A stretch of DNA of 64,000 nt. Source: 2-12-FULL-60-25 sp003576745 (GTDB lineage Bacteria; Patescibacteriota; Patescibacteriia; 2-12-FULL-60-25). The notes under the pieces are model-generated. The model worked only from the letters and a program-made list of their open reading frames with translations, had not been told where the DNA came from and ran no database searches. Below, one piece after another: positions 27,197 through 35,197 of this stretch. The DNA is taken from positions 62,001-126,000 of the forward strand of contig SZOQ01000002.1 in assembly GCA_030272835.1 (NCBI GenBank), read 5' to 3'. The translations under genes were made by a program, and so were the position numbers. Position 1 is the stretch's first letter. Each line of letters starts with the position of its first letter.

Positions 27197-28711
27197 TCAG
27201 TAGAGTGTGCATCCGCAGAGTTTCATTCGGCCTCCGCCGAGGTCTGTCCGCGTTCCCTTGACGCAGTCTGCCACGACGCCTTCGTCGGGCTCGATGGTAA
27301 CACATTCCGACATTGGCGAGGGAGTTGTCGAGGCCGCCAACGTCGTCTGTGCCGGCGTTTTTACAGGCACGGATGCCGGCATGGCCACGGTTCCCTTGGG
27401 CTGGGGCGGGACATGACGCGAGCCAAAGCCCATGGGTCCCAAGGCGATGAGAACGACGCTTGCCGCAAGCATCACGGAACCCGCGGCGATTGCGGTCAGA
27501 TTCCGGTCGAAGCTCCTCACCCGGCTCCGGCGCATTGCGGGTGCCGGCGCTTTCTGAGTCGGGTTGGGCGTTTCGGGATCGGGGGGCGTTTCCGCCTTCC
27601 CGTCTTTCTCTGCCCTGTCCGCCTCGCCTCGCGCGGCGTCCGCCAGCTCCCGATCCATGCCGGTATGCTGGGTCAGTCGCGCATGGAAAAGCTCCAGTGC
27701 CGCATGGATGCAGCGCTGTCGCGCCGGATCCGTTTCTCCGTGGAGGAATGTCTGCGCACCGTGGTTCACGAACCATTGCTGGTCGCGAACATTGTACGGT
27801 TCACCGATGTCTTCCAAGTGCCCGCGAGCGATGAGTTCGGCGAACACGCCGCCCCGGCACCATGCGGCTTTTTCGCTTCGCGCCTCGTCATGGGAGAGCG
27901 CGATTTCGTCCAGCCGAATGAGCAGCCGGAAGAGTCCGGCGGGGAGCGGAAATTGTTCCCGAAAGACTTCCCGAAGGCCATCGACCGTGACATTTCCGCC
28001 GATCCATTCTTCGATCATTCCGCCAAGCGCCGAATCGGAGAGGGACGGCCGATCTCCCGCCCGAGAAAGCGGAATGGAAGCTTCTTCGCCGATGCGCGAC
28101 ATAGGTTTATGCCCCGACGTATTCGGAGCCTCACCCTCCCCGTTCGTGGCCGGTGAAATCTCGATGTCCGGAGCGTCGCTGCCGTTCTCCGCAGAACGGA
28201 GAACGGGTTGGGGGTTTCCGGCCGCCTTGCCGCCAAGGATGAGCGAACCTTCCACCACCGGGATATCCAGTGACGGTTGGGACGGCTTTTCCAAAGCTTC
28301 CATCGCGGATGCGATGATCGTGACCGCTGCACGATTCGGTTCATCGGATGCGCCTTCGTTCGCTTGCGCGACCTCGTTCATCTCTTCCTGTTCGGGCGCC
28401 TTCGCGATGATGGCGCCGAGCCTTGGCTCGTCGTCCTCGTCCTCATCTTCCGATTCGGACGCGGTCGCTACCGCGATGATTGCGGGAGATTCTTCTGCCG
28501 AGCGCTCCTCGATTTCCTGTTCGGGCGCCTTCGCGATGATGGCGCCGAGCCTTGGCTCGTCGTCCTCGTCCTCCGGCACGAACATCGACGCCGGATTCTG
28601 TCCGCTCGCCTTCAAGGGCGGCGGCGAAGAAAGGAATGCCTCCGGGCCTTCCTCGGCCAGAGCGGCGATGTCTTCGCCCGCTCCCTTTGCCGCATCAACG
28701 TCTTTGCTCAT
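27197..28711 (-). CDS. hypothetical acidic membrane protein with duplicated motif
   Basis: 504 aa, not recognised. The N-terminal 150 residues are acidic and disordered and carry two exact copies of DEPRLGAIIAKAPEQE. A helical middle domain lies at about 225-370 (SALGGMIEEWIGGNVTVDGLREVF ... IHAALELFHARLTQHTGMDRELADAA). One TM sits at about 408-432 (AIAAGSVMLAASVVLIALGPMGF). A short outside tail contains a Cys cluster ending CVKGTRTDLGGGRMKLCGCTLY. It overlaps the 68-aa gene upstream by ATGA and shares the DEPRL element with it. The cytoplasm-in, Cys-tail-out topology is inferred. Confidence 0.65.
   Translation of the reverse strand: MSKDVDAAKGAGEDIAALAEEGPEAFLSSPPPLKASGQNPASMFVPEDEDDEPRLGAIIAKAPEQEIEERSAEESPAIIAVATASESEDEDEDDEPRLGAIIAKAPEQEEMNEVAQANEGASDEPNRAAVTIIASAMEALEKPSQPSLDIPVVEGSLILGGKAAGNPQPVLRSAENGSDAPDIEISPATNGEGEAPNTSGHKPMSRIGEEASIPLSRAGDRPSLSDSALGGMIEEWIGGNVTVDGLREVFREQFPLPAGLFRLLIRLDEIALSHDEARSEKAAWCRGGVFAELIARGHLEDIGEPYNVRDQQWFVNHGAQTFLHGETDPARQRCIHAALELFHARLTQHTGMDRELADAARGEADRAEKDGKAETPPDPETPNPTQKAPAPAMRRSRVRSFDRNLTAIAAGSVMLAASVVLIALGPMGFGSRHVPPQPKGTVAMPASVPVKTPAQTTLAASTTPSPMSECVTIEPDEGVVADCVKGTRTDLGGGRMKLCGCTLY
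28385..28573 (-). repeat. perfect 60-bp direct repeat inside the 504-aa gene
   Basis: Bases 28385-28444 and 28514-28573 are identical over 60 bp, 129 bp apart, and encode EDEDDEPRLGAIIAKAPEQE. Identity at synonymous sites points to a recent duplication or gene conversion. Confidence 0.9.
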
Positions 28712-28914
28712 GGCTTCTCCTTCTCCGCCATTTGCCGTCGGAGTCTGATCAAGACAGGGTGATCCCCCAATGAAGTCGAAACTTTATTTTCGACGAGGCG
28801 AAGCTTTTCCGTTTTTGCCGGCACCACCTTTTCGCGGAGCGAACAAAGGCGGGGTTCATCCTCGTCATCGTCTTCCGGAGCGAGAAGCTCCGGGGGTTTG
28901 GGTGCTGTGGTCAT
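28708..28914 (-). CDS. small hypothetical protein with DEPRL motif
   Basis: 68 aa, unrecognised. It starts MTTAPKPPELLAPEDDDEDEPRL, the same acidic DEPRL element that is duplicated in the following gene, and continues with a basic half (LRLVENKVSTSLGDHPVLIRLRRQMAEKEKP). The ATG at 28914 follows a good GGAGGG site; a longer in-frame start at 28986 lacks one. First gene of a two-gene unit with a consensus promoter. Confidence 0.65.
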   Translation of the reverse strand: MTTAPKPPELLAPEDDDEDEPRLCSLREKVVPAKTEKLRLVENKVSTSLGDHPVLIRLRRQMAEKEKP

Positions 28915-29019
28915 GTATTCCCTCCGCGTGTTGTTGTGAAGCTGCGTGTGGACGCCCGCTTTGCGTTCCGGGCGCCATCCCATCATACGCCGGATTCAAC
29001 CGGGTACGAGGAATGGAAA

Positions 29020-29048
29020 AATATACCAAAAAAGCCCCATTTTGTCAA
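29020..29048 (-). promoter_or_regulatory. strong consensus promoter of the 28914-27197 unit
   Basis: On the minus strand TTGACA (29048-29043), 17-bp spacer, TATATT (29025-29020), then a T-run. Over about 33 nt it matches the promoter at 60670 except for four positions. Confidence 0.8.
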
Positions 29049-29073
29049 CAGAAGTAGACACGGTATTTTTTCC

Positions 29074-29102
29074 TTGTATTGAGCCATTTTTCTGACTATC
29101 CT
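29074..29102 (+). promoter_or_regulatory. promoter of gpmI
   Basis: TTGTAT (29074-29079), 17 bp, TATCCT (29097-29102), only 10 nt before the gpmI ATG, with no Shine-Dalgarno. Divergent from the minus-strand promoter next to it. Confidence 0.5.
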
Positions 29103-29112
29103 GTAGGGACGT

Positions 29113-30690
29113 ATGGCTATCCCCAAGCCCGTGGTTCTCATGGTTCTGGACGGATTCGGCGTTGCGCCCTGTGTGGACGGGAATGCCGTGTGCGAAGCGA
29201 AAATGCCCGTGTTGAAACGCCTGATCGAATCGTATCCGGCGATGACCGTACAGGCGTCCGGTATGGCCGTGGGACTTTCCTGGGGCGAAATGGGAAATTC
29301 CGAAGTAGGTCACCTGACCATTGGAGCCGGCCGGGTATTCTATCAGTCTTTGCCGCGCATTAATGTTTCCATTGAGAACGGGGAGTTTTTCAAGAACTCC
29401 GTCTTTCTGAAGGCTTGCGAACATGCAAAGTCGAATAATGGCACATTACATCTTCTGGGTCTGGTTTCCGAGGGCGGCGTTCATTCGCGACAGGAGCATT
29501 GTTATGCCCTTCTGGAGCTTGCCAAACAGCAAGGGGTAAAGGAGGTCGTCGTTCACGTGTTTTTGGACGGTCGCGATTCCATTTACAACTCTGGCCTCGG
29601 GTTCGTGCAGGCGCTTGAAGCGAAAATGAAGGATCTTCGCATCGGCTCCATTGCGTCGGTTGCCGGGCGCTACTGGGCCATGGACCGCGACAATCGCTGG
29701 GAGCGCACCGAAAAAGCGTATCGTGCCATCGCGTTCGGGCAATCGGATGAGATATTTGCAACGGCCGAAGAAGCTATTCAGGCATCGTATGCCAAACAGG
29801 TGTTTGACGAGGAGTTTGTTCCCTCGGTGATCGCAAAAGGGGGCAAGCCGGTTTCCGTGGTGCGGCCGGGCGATGCGTGCATCTTCTTTAATTTTCGTCC
29901 TGACCGCGCGCGCCAGCTTACAAAAGCGTTTACGCTCCCGTCCTTCGATAAATTCCCGCGCGAAAAAATTGACAATCTGTTTTTCGGAACCCTCACCGAG
30001 TATGAAAAGGATTTGCCGGTAGAGGTTGCCTACCCGCCGCAAATCATCGAAACCTGTTTGGCGCGCGTTTTGTCCGACGCAGGTCTGAAACAGCTCCATA
30101 TCGCGGAGACGGAGAAATACGCCCACGTTACGTTTTTTATGAACGGCATGCGCGAGGAGGAATTTCCGGGCGAGGACCGCGCGATCATTCCGAGCCCTCG
30201 CGTATCGAGCTATGACAAGGCGCCGGAGATGAGCGCTATTCCCATCGCCGAACGCGTGGTTAAGGAAGTGGCCGGGGGAACGTATGATGCCATCATCATG
30301 AATTTCGCGAATCCGGACATGGTCGGGCATACAGGAAATGAGGCGGCAACCGTGATCGCGAACGAAACCGTGGATAAAGCCATCGGCATGATCGTGGATG
30401 CTGTTCTCGCCGTGAACGGCGCGGTGCTTATTACGGCCGATCACGGCAATGCCGAAGAAGTAAAAAATCTCGTCACGGGCGATATCGATAAGGAACATTC
30501 CACGAATCCCGTTCCGTTTTTGATTATCGGGAAATCATTCGAAGGCATGAAAGCGCCGAGCGGGGATGTGGTGGGGGGTGACCTGTCGATGACGCAGCCC
30601 ATCGGTATGCTCGCCGACGTGGCGCCGACCATGCTCAAGATTATGGGCCTGCCGCAGCCGCCGGATATGACCGGTCGGCCGCTCATGTAA
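29113..30690 (+). CDS. gpmI: 2,3-bisphosphoglycerate-independent phosphoglycerate mutase
   Basis: Interconverts 3- and 2-phosphoglycerate using two Mn2+ ions. At 525 aa it is of the usual length. It contains MVLDGFGVAP (metal Asp), the phosphorylated Ser in EMGNSEVGHLTIGAGR, VFLDGRDS, GRYWAMDRDNRWER, NFRPDRARQ, MNFANPDMVGHTG and ITADHGNAEE. All metal and substrate ligands of the alkaline-phosphatase fold are present. It provides lower glycolysis together with pyk. Confidence 0.97.
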   Translation: MAIPKPVVLMVLDGFGVAPCVDGNAVCEAKMPVLKRLIESYPAMTVQASGMAVGLSWGEMGNSEVGHLTIGAGRVFYQSLPRINVSIENGEFFKNSVFLKACEHAKSNNGTLHLLGLVSEGGVHSRQEHCYALLELAKQQGVKEVVVHVFLDGRDSIYNSGLGFVQALEAKMKDLRIGSIASVAGRYWAMDRDNRWERTEKAYRAIAFGQSDEIFATAEEAIQASYAKQVFDEEFVPSVIAKGGKPVSVVRPGDACIFFNFRPDRARQLTKAFTLPSFDKFPREKIDNLFFGTLTEYEKDLPVEVAYPPQIIETCLARVLSDAGLKQLHIAETEKYAHVTFFMNGMREEEFPGEDRAIIPSPRVSSYDKAPEMSAIPIAERVVKEVAGGTYDAIIMNFANPDMVGHTGNEAATVIANETVDKAIGMIVDAVLAVNGAVLITADHGNAEEVKNLVTGDIDKEHSTNPVPFLIIGKSFEGMKAPSGDVVGGDLSMTQPIGMLADVAPTMLKIMGLPQPPDMTGRPLM

Positions 30691-30722
30691 CGTTTTCCTC
30701 CCGTCTGCCGACGCGGCCCTCC

Positions 30723-30731
30723 TGGTATACT
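30723..30731 (+). promoter_or_regulatory. extended -10 of nth, leaderless spacing
   Basis: TGG-TATACT at 30723-30731, 9 nt before the ATG at 30741; no Shine-Dalgarno. Confidence 0.5.
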
Positions 30732-30740
30732 TCATTGAAC

Positions 30741-31445
30741 ATGACATCCGAAAACCGTTCGCGGCATCCGCACGTGCATCCAAAGGGACCGGACCGGGTC
30801 GTCCGCGCGCTCGCGAAACGCTATCGCGGCAAAGCGGACATGGATCTTGGGAATCCGAAAGATACGCTGCTCGGCGTCCTTTTGTCAGCGCGTACCACCG
30901 ATGTGCAGGTGTTAAAGATATTTCCGGCATTCAAAAAACGGTTTCCTACCTGGGCGTCGCTTGCCCGTTCCTCTCCCGCCGCGATCGGAAAAGCGATATC
31001 GAGCATCGGGCTCTATCGGTCCAAGGCCAAGGCTATTCACGGGCTCGCAAACATGATTCTGAAGAATCATGCAGGGAGGGTTCCAAAAACGCTGGAAGAA
31101 CTTACGGTATTGCCGGGCGTCGGCAGGAAGACGGCGAATTGCGTCTTGTCCCATGTGTATCATCAGGATACCGTATGCGTGGACACGCATGTGTTCCGCA
31201 TCGCGCATCGGCTGGGGTGGAGCCGGGGGAAGACGCCGGAAAAGGTTGAAGAGGATATCAAACGCATCCTGCCCAAATCTCTCTGGAGCGAGACGAATCG
31301 CGTATTCGTACAATTCGGCCGTGATATTTGCAAAGCACGCAAACCGGAATGCTGGCATTGTCCTGTCCGGTTGTGGTGCCCCTATGAACCGAAGACGGAA
31401 AAGCCTAAGGGAAAGGGAGAGGAGGGAGTAGGGAGTGGGGAGTAG
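30741..31445 (+). CDS. nth: endonuclease III (DNA glycosylase/AP lyase)
   Basis: Base-excision repair of oxidised pyrimidines. The 234-aa protein has the helix-hairpin-helix LPGVGRKTANCVL with the catalytic Lys, VDTHVFRIAHRLG with the catalytic Asp, and the [4Fe-4S] motif C-x6-C-x2-C-x5-C in CKARKPECWHCPVRLWC. The last 20 or so residues (EKPKGKGEEGVGSGE) are encoded by the purine-rich word of the intergenic repeat, so the tail appears to be repeat that has been read into. Confidence 0.95.
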   Translation: MTSENRSRHPHVHPKGPDRVVRALAKRYRGKADMDLGNPKDTLLGVLLSARTTDVQVLKIFPAFKKRFPTWASLARSSPAAIGKAISSIGLYRSKAKAIHGLANMILKNHAGRVPKTLEELTVLPGVGRKTANCVLSHVYHQDTVCVDTHVFRIAHRLGWSRGKTPEKVEEDIKRILPKSLWSETNRVFVQFGRDICKARKPECWHCPVRLWCPYEPKTEKPKGKGEEGVGSGE

Positions 31446-31490
31446 GAAATTCGTCCTCCCGCTTCCTTCTTCCCACTCCCTGCTCCCTGT
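31410..31490 (+). repeat. modular intergenic repeat, short copy E
   Basis: A purine-rich arm (gggagtagggagtggggagt, 31426-31445) and a pyrimidine-rich arm (ttcccactccctgctccctg, 31470-31489) form an imperfect inverted repeat. The first arm overlaps the end of nth. Only this word of the family is present. Confidence 0.6.
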
Positions 31491-31492
31491 CT

Positions 31493-32005
31493 ATGAACGA
31501 ACTCGATCTCATTATCAAACTCCAACAAGCGGCCGCAAGTCCGGGATCGCGGCTTATGATTGGTTTTCTTGCCCGCTGGCTGGTGTATTTTTTGGTTCCG
31601 TTTGCCCTGTTGGCGCGCAGAAGCGCAGACATGAAGGCGGCCGTGTATGAAGCCATGTGGACGGCACTCATAGCCTTTACCATTTCCACATTCATCGCAT
31701 CGCTCATCGGCCGCGTCCGGCCTTTTGCGGCTTCGCCACTCGTGCAGGCCGTGGTGCCGCCGAATATTCAGGCCGGATCATTTCCCTCCAGTCACACGGC
31801 CGTGGCCTTCGGCGTTGCCATAGCCTTGTTGTATGTTCATCCGTCCATTGGTATTTTTTCGCTCGGCATGGCCCTGCTTATCGCGTTCGGACGCATGATG
31901 GCAGGCATGCATTATCCCACCGATATTCTTGGCGGGATTGCCGTGGGCGTGATTGCGTTCGCCGTCGTTCGGGCCGTGCATCGCGGCATTGAAACGCTTT
32001 CCTGA
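31493..32005 (+). CDS. PAP2-family phosphatase (probable undecaprenyl-diphosphatase)
   Basis: A 170-aa membrane phosphatase with the three acid-phosphatase motifs: GRVRPF, FPSSHT and GRMMAGMHYPTDILGG. At least four TM helices surround them. Family members of this size (BcrC type) dephosphorylate undecaprenyl pyrophosphate to recycle the cell-wall lipid carrier. Its stop lies 1 nt before the mltG start, which supports a cell-wall role. The substrate is inferred. Confidence 0.88.
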   Translation: MNELDLIIKLQQAAASPGSRLMIGFLARWLVYFLVPFALLARRSADMKAAVYEAMWTALIAFTISTFIASLIGRVRPFAASPLVQAVVPPNIQAGSFPSSHTAVAFGVAIALLYVHPSIGIFSLGMALLIAFGRMMAGMHYPTDILGGIAVGVIAFAVVRAVHRGIETLS

Positions 32006-32006
32006 C

Positions 32007-33026
32007 ATGCGCGTTTTTCTCGCCCTGCTCGCCTTCGCCATCCTCATCGGAGGCATTCTCATGAGCGCATTCGTTTCTGCCGCCTGGTTTTCCATACCGG
32101 AGGCCGGAGCTCCCGTCAGCATCATTGTCGGAGAAGAGGAAACGGCAGATGCCGTTGCGGACGCATTGCAGTCATCCGGCCTTTTGAAAACGCGTCTGGG
32201 ATATGACATGTTCGCCAGCCTGTATCCGCCGGCTCGTCGGCCGAAGGCCGGAAGCTACTCCTTTCGAAAAGGGACGCCGTACAAAACAATCGCGGACGTT
32301 ATTGCCCTCGGTCCGAAGCGCGAGGAAGTCAGCATTCAAATTATCGAAGGAAAGACCATCAATGACGAGGCTGAACAGCTCAAGGCATATGGCGTGGATC
32401 CGTCCTTGGTGTATGCGCTTACCGGAAGAACGAGGCCGTCGCTGCCTTTCGATGCGGCGCTGGCGGAGGACTTTGATTTCCTAAAGGATATTCCTTCCGG
32501 ACAATCGCTCGAAGGATATTTGTTTCCGGACACCTATCGCGTATGGAAGGACCAGCTTCCGGAGGGGCTTATCCGAAAACAGCTTCGCGCATTTGTCGAG
32601 AAGGCGCTGATTCCTCTGGATGCGGATCGCAAGGCCTCGGGCATGTCCTGGCACGAAATCATCACGCTTGCCTCCATTGTGGAAGCGGAGGTTCAACATT
32701 CCGAGGATCGACAAATCGTCGCCGGGATTTTTTTGAAACGAATGAAAAACGGCATGCGCCTGCAAAGCGATGCGACGCTGAATTATATCCTTCAGAGCGG
32801 ACGCTCGCGCGCGACGGCTGATGATCTTGCCACGGATTCCCCGTATAACACGTATCGGCGCGACGGGTTGCCTCCCGGCCCCATTAATCAACCGAGCCTT
32901 TCTTCGATTCGCGCGGTTTTATCGCCGCTCATGACGGACTATTATTTTTTTCTGACCGGGAAAGACGGGGCCGTGCACTATGCGCGTACATTTGAGGAGC
33001 ATATTGCGAACAAAACGAACCTGTAA
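32007..33026 (+). CDS. mltG: endolytic murein transglycosylase MltG
   Basis: Cleaves nascent glycan strands and so sets peptidoglycan chain length. At 339 aa it has one N-terminal TM (VFLALLAFAILIGGILMSAFV), a LysM-like region and the YceG catalytic domain with ASIVEAEVQHSEDRQIVAG (catalytic Glu), LQSDATLNYIL, SPYNTYRRDGLPPGPINQPS and the closing YFFLTGKDGAVHYARTFEEH. The start at 32007 begins the signal-anchor. Confidence 0.95.
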   Translation: MRVFLALLAFAILIGGILMSAFVSAAWFSIPEAGAPVSIIVGEEETADAVADALQSSGLLKTRLGYDMFASLYPPARRPKAGSYSFRKGTPYKTIADVIALGPKREEVSIQIIEGKTINDEAEQLKAYGVDPSLVYALTGRTRPSLPFDAALAEDFDFLKDIPSGQSLEGYLFPDTYRVWKDQLPEGLIRKQLRAFVEKALIPLDADRKASGMSWHEIITLASIVEAEVQHSEDRQIVAGIFLKRMKNGMRLQSDATLNYILQSGRSRATADDLATDSPYNTYRRDGLPPGPINQPSLSSIRAVLSPLMTDYYFFLTGKDGAVHYARTFEEHIANKTNL

Positions 33027-33100
33027 ATGGAACGGATGCAGACCTTGATCTTTTTTTCCTTTTGAAGGAAGCTCGCCTTCTCGCTCTTTTTGGAGGTACT

Positions 33101-33667
33101 GTGAACGTTCGAGCATTCGGTTGCCGCATGACCCTGTTCATGTCCATGGTTCTTTGGGCCTGTGTCGGGAGAAAAGCCGGGCCTGTGCATGCGCCCTCCG
33201 GCGCGAGGAATTCTGGATCCGACGAGGCCGCTGTCCAGCCGCTCCGGGACAGCAGTCTGTACATGGAATATCCTTTCTATGACAGATATATCGTCCTGGA
33301 ACCGATTATTCAGGAATATTTGCGCCTCGGCGAGAGGCAGGACGCGCTAATGCAGAACATGCCCTTTGCCGGGCTCGCCGAGCCTCCTCCGCAGCCGGAA
33401 TGCGAGGATCAGCGCAACGCGCTTGTTCTCCTCGCGCTGGAAGAAACGATTCTGCAGATCGAAGCATTACGTTCCTCCGCCCGCTGCGGTATCGGCATTC
33501 TTCGTTCCCTCTCCGGCCAGCCGATCGGCAAAAAGGATATCGTTCGGTTCCTTGATGCATATACCGAGGACGTTCGCGCGCTCCGACGGCAAAAGAAAAA
33601 AATCGATGCTCAACGGAAGGCGCTCTTCGCCTGCGAAGCGGCATTCCGCGTTTCGGCATCAATATAG
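33101..33667 (+). CDS. hypothetical exported protein, stand-alone unit
   Basis: 188 aa from a GTG start preceded by TTTTTGGAGG, a strong Shine-Dalgarno. An N-terminal hydrophobic stretch (MTLFMSMVLWACVG) may be a short or lipoprotein-like signal with Cys at the end. The rest is helical and probably coiled-coil: PIIQEYLRLGERQDALMQNM, LVLLALEETILQIEALRSS, EDVRALRRQKKKIDAQRKAL, with Cys residues at PECEDQ, ARCGIG and FACEAA. A GAAGG/CCTTC stem with a T-run (33064-33090) lies just before the start and may end mltG transcription. Not recognised. Confidence 0.6.
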   Translation: MNVRAFGCRMTLFMSMVLWACVGRKAGPVHAPSGARNSGSDEAAVQPLRDSSLYMEYPFYDRYIVLEPIIQEYLRLGERQDALMQNMPFAGLAEPPPQPECEDQRNALVLLALEETILQIEALRSSARCGIGILRSLSGQPIGKKDIVRFLDAYTEDVRALRRQKKKIDAQRKALFACEAAFRVSASI

Positions 33668-33679
33668 GAACGTTTGTTC

Positions 33680-33700
33680 GAGGTCCGCCAGGACCTCTTT
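33680..33700 (+). terminator. terminator of the 33101 gene
   Basis: GAGGTCC (33680-33686), loop gcca, GGACCTC (33691-33697), then TTT. Confidence 0.65.
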
Positions 33701-33712
33701 CGATATCTCTCG

Positions 33713-33742
33713 TTGTCGCTTTCTTTTTTTGCGTCCTATGGT
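33713..33742 (+). promoter_or_regulatory. promoter of the 33783 gene
   Basis: TTGTCG (33713-33718), 18-bp T-rich spacer, TATGGT (33737-33742), about 40 nt before the start. Confidence 0.4.
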
Positions 33743-33782
33743 AGGGTGCGTTTCCGGTACCTTATACAGAAAGGAACGTTCA

Positions 33783-35114
33783 ATGCCTTCATCCATTGCA
33801 TCGGGGAAGCGCGTGGTTCGGGAGATCCGTACGAAGCGGGGACCGCTGAAAGCAAAATTCCTCGCGCTCGACGCCGAACGCGTGCTCGTTCTTGTCAAAC
33901 GGCGAGAAGACGGCCCGTCGTTTTTGAGCGGAACCGTGTTTGTCCGCAATCGCGAACTCAAAAAGCGAACGGATAACCGCGTGGAATACATGGCCTATGA
34001 ATACGGTTTGTACGAAGCGTATCGAGCCGGCTGCCACATCGATCATCAGAGCGGACAGCTTCCGACCGTCCGCGACGGGGAACTTCAGGAAATCTACGAT
34101 GATATCCGTACGGCTCGCGCGTACGTGCGGGCCATGCTGTCGGCCGGCGCGCTGACCGCGGAAGATGCCGTCGCATTCAAAACCGCGCTTCAGCATCTCA
34201 CCAGGCTTTTGAACGCCAAGCGTAATCCTTGGAAACAGGGGGCCGAGACGCATTTTCTCCGCGCGCTCCGCCAAAAAGACAAGCTGGGTCGAATGAATAT
34301 CCCGGCGGCCGCGATGGCCGGCGGGGGCGGCATTGGCAATCTCCTGAAGCGCGAAGACGAGGTTCGTTCGATTCTACGCGTGGTAAGCGCGAGGACGGTG
34401 CGCGTCTTCCGCGTCATTCAGCATATCAAAACGGTGTATGAGGAGCTGCGCGGTCTGCTTGGCAGGCGCGGACTTTTGCGCCTCATCGCCGCGCCACATG
34501 CGGGCACAGGCGCCATGAAGCGGACAATCGATATTCTGAACGAACAGGCGCGACGTTTCGACGCAATCCTCGAGACGCCGTTTCGTATGAATGCTCGGTT
34601 CACGGCGGAAGATCTTCGGGAAGCCTCCCGTATTGCCTTCCGCATTGCCGCGGCCGAACGCCGACCACACGGCATGAAACACAAGATCGCGTCAACAGGT
34701 CAGGAACGGGACGGTGCGGCCATGCGCCAGGAACTCAACGGGATCTACGATCGTCTGCAGAAAGGCATTGCCTGGATTTTTGCCCAGTATGCGCTGGAGG
34801 TGGAAATTATTTCTCCGCTTTCCTTTCTCATGGAATCCCTTCGTCGTTCGGAGCGATATCGCCGAAGGTCCCACGGTTCCGGCGGCCGGAAGCGGCTTGT
34901 TATGACGCATGCGCTTGCTCCAGAGGCTTTCGACGTCATGTTGCGCCGCATGCGTGAGTATCGCGACAAGGTCGCGACCATGGATGATCGTACGCTTCGC
35001 TATCCCGTTCAGGATACGCTTCTTTCCAAGCTCGACGCCGCCATCGCCGCGGCCCGTGAGGACGACTGGATGCTGGCGAAGCTTTGTCTTAAAGAGGCGT
35101 CGGATCAGCTCTAG
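33783..35114 (+). CDS. hypothetical protein, stand-alone unit
   Basis: 443 aa, not recognised; soluble and very basic (many Arg). Start at 33783 after AAAGGA; no signal peptide or TM. The N-terminal 60 residues look beta-rich (KRVVREIRTKRGPLKAKFLAL ... RVLVLVKRRED). The remainder is mostly helical: ELQEIYDDIRTARAYVRAML, VRSILRVVSARTVRVFRVIQ, FDVMLRRMREYRDKVATMDD. It has its own promoter and a strong terminator. A nucleic-acid or RNA-binding role would fit the charge but is only a guess. Confidence 0.6.
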   Translation: MPSSIASGKRVVREIRTKRGPLKAKFLALDAERVLVLVKRREDGPSFLSGTVFVRNRELKKRTDNRVEYMAYEYGLYEAYRAGCHIDHQSGQLPTVRDGELQEIYDDIRTARAYVRAMLSAGALTAEDAVAFKTALQHLTRLLNAKRNPWKQGAETHFLRALRQKDKLGRMNIPAAAMAGGGGIGNLLKREDEVRSILRVVSARTVRVFRVIQHIKTVYEELRGLLGRRGLLRLIAAPHAGTGAMKRTIDILNEQARRFDAILETPFRMNARFTAEDLREASRIAFRIAAAERRPHGMKHKIASTGQERDGAAMRQELNGIYDRLQKGIAWIFAQYALEVEIISPLSFLMESLRRSERYRRRSHGSGGRKRLVMTHALAPEAFDVMLRRMREYRDKVATMDDRTLRYPVQDTLLSKLDAAIAAAREDDWMLAKLCLKEASDQL

Positions 35115-35135
35115 GCTTTTTTCGGCGACCTTCAC

Positions 35136-35163
35136 GCCCCCGTACATGCCGTACGGGGGCTTT
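35136..35163 (+). terminator. rho-independent terminator of the 33783 gene
   Basis: A 10-bp perfect stem GCCCCCGTAC/GTACGGGGGC with loop atgcc, followed by TTT. Confidence 0.8.
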
Positions 35164-35190
35164 GCATTCAAAACGTTCAGGCATTACGCT
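35162..35190 (+). promoter_or_regulatory. promoter of the UvrD-like helicase, leaderless spacing
   Basis: TTGCAT (35162-35167), 17 bp, TACGCT (35185-35190), 7 nt before the ATG at 35198, directly after the preceding terminator. Confidence 0.4.
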
Positions 35191-35197
35191 TACGGCC

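Noticed and set aside
27564..28748. 394-aa Ser-rich frame on the + strand opposite the 504-aa gene
   Set aside because: Low-complexity Ser/Ala product without promoter or Shine-Dalgarno; the minus frame has promoter, Shine-Dalgarno, coupling to the upstream gene, a TM helix and a terminator.
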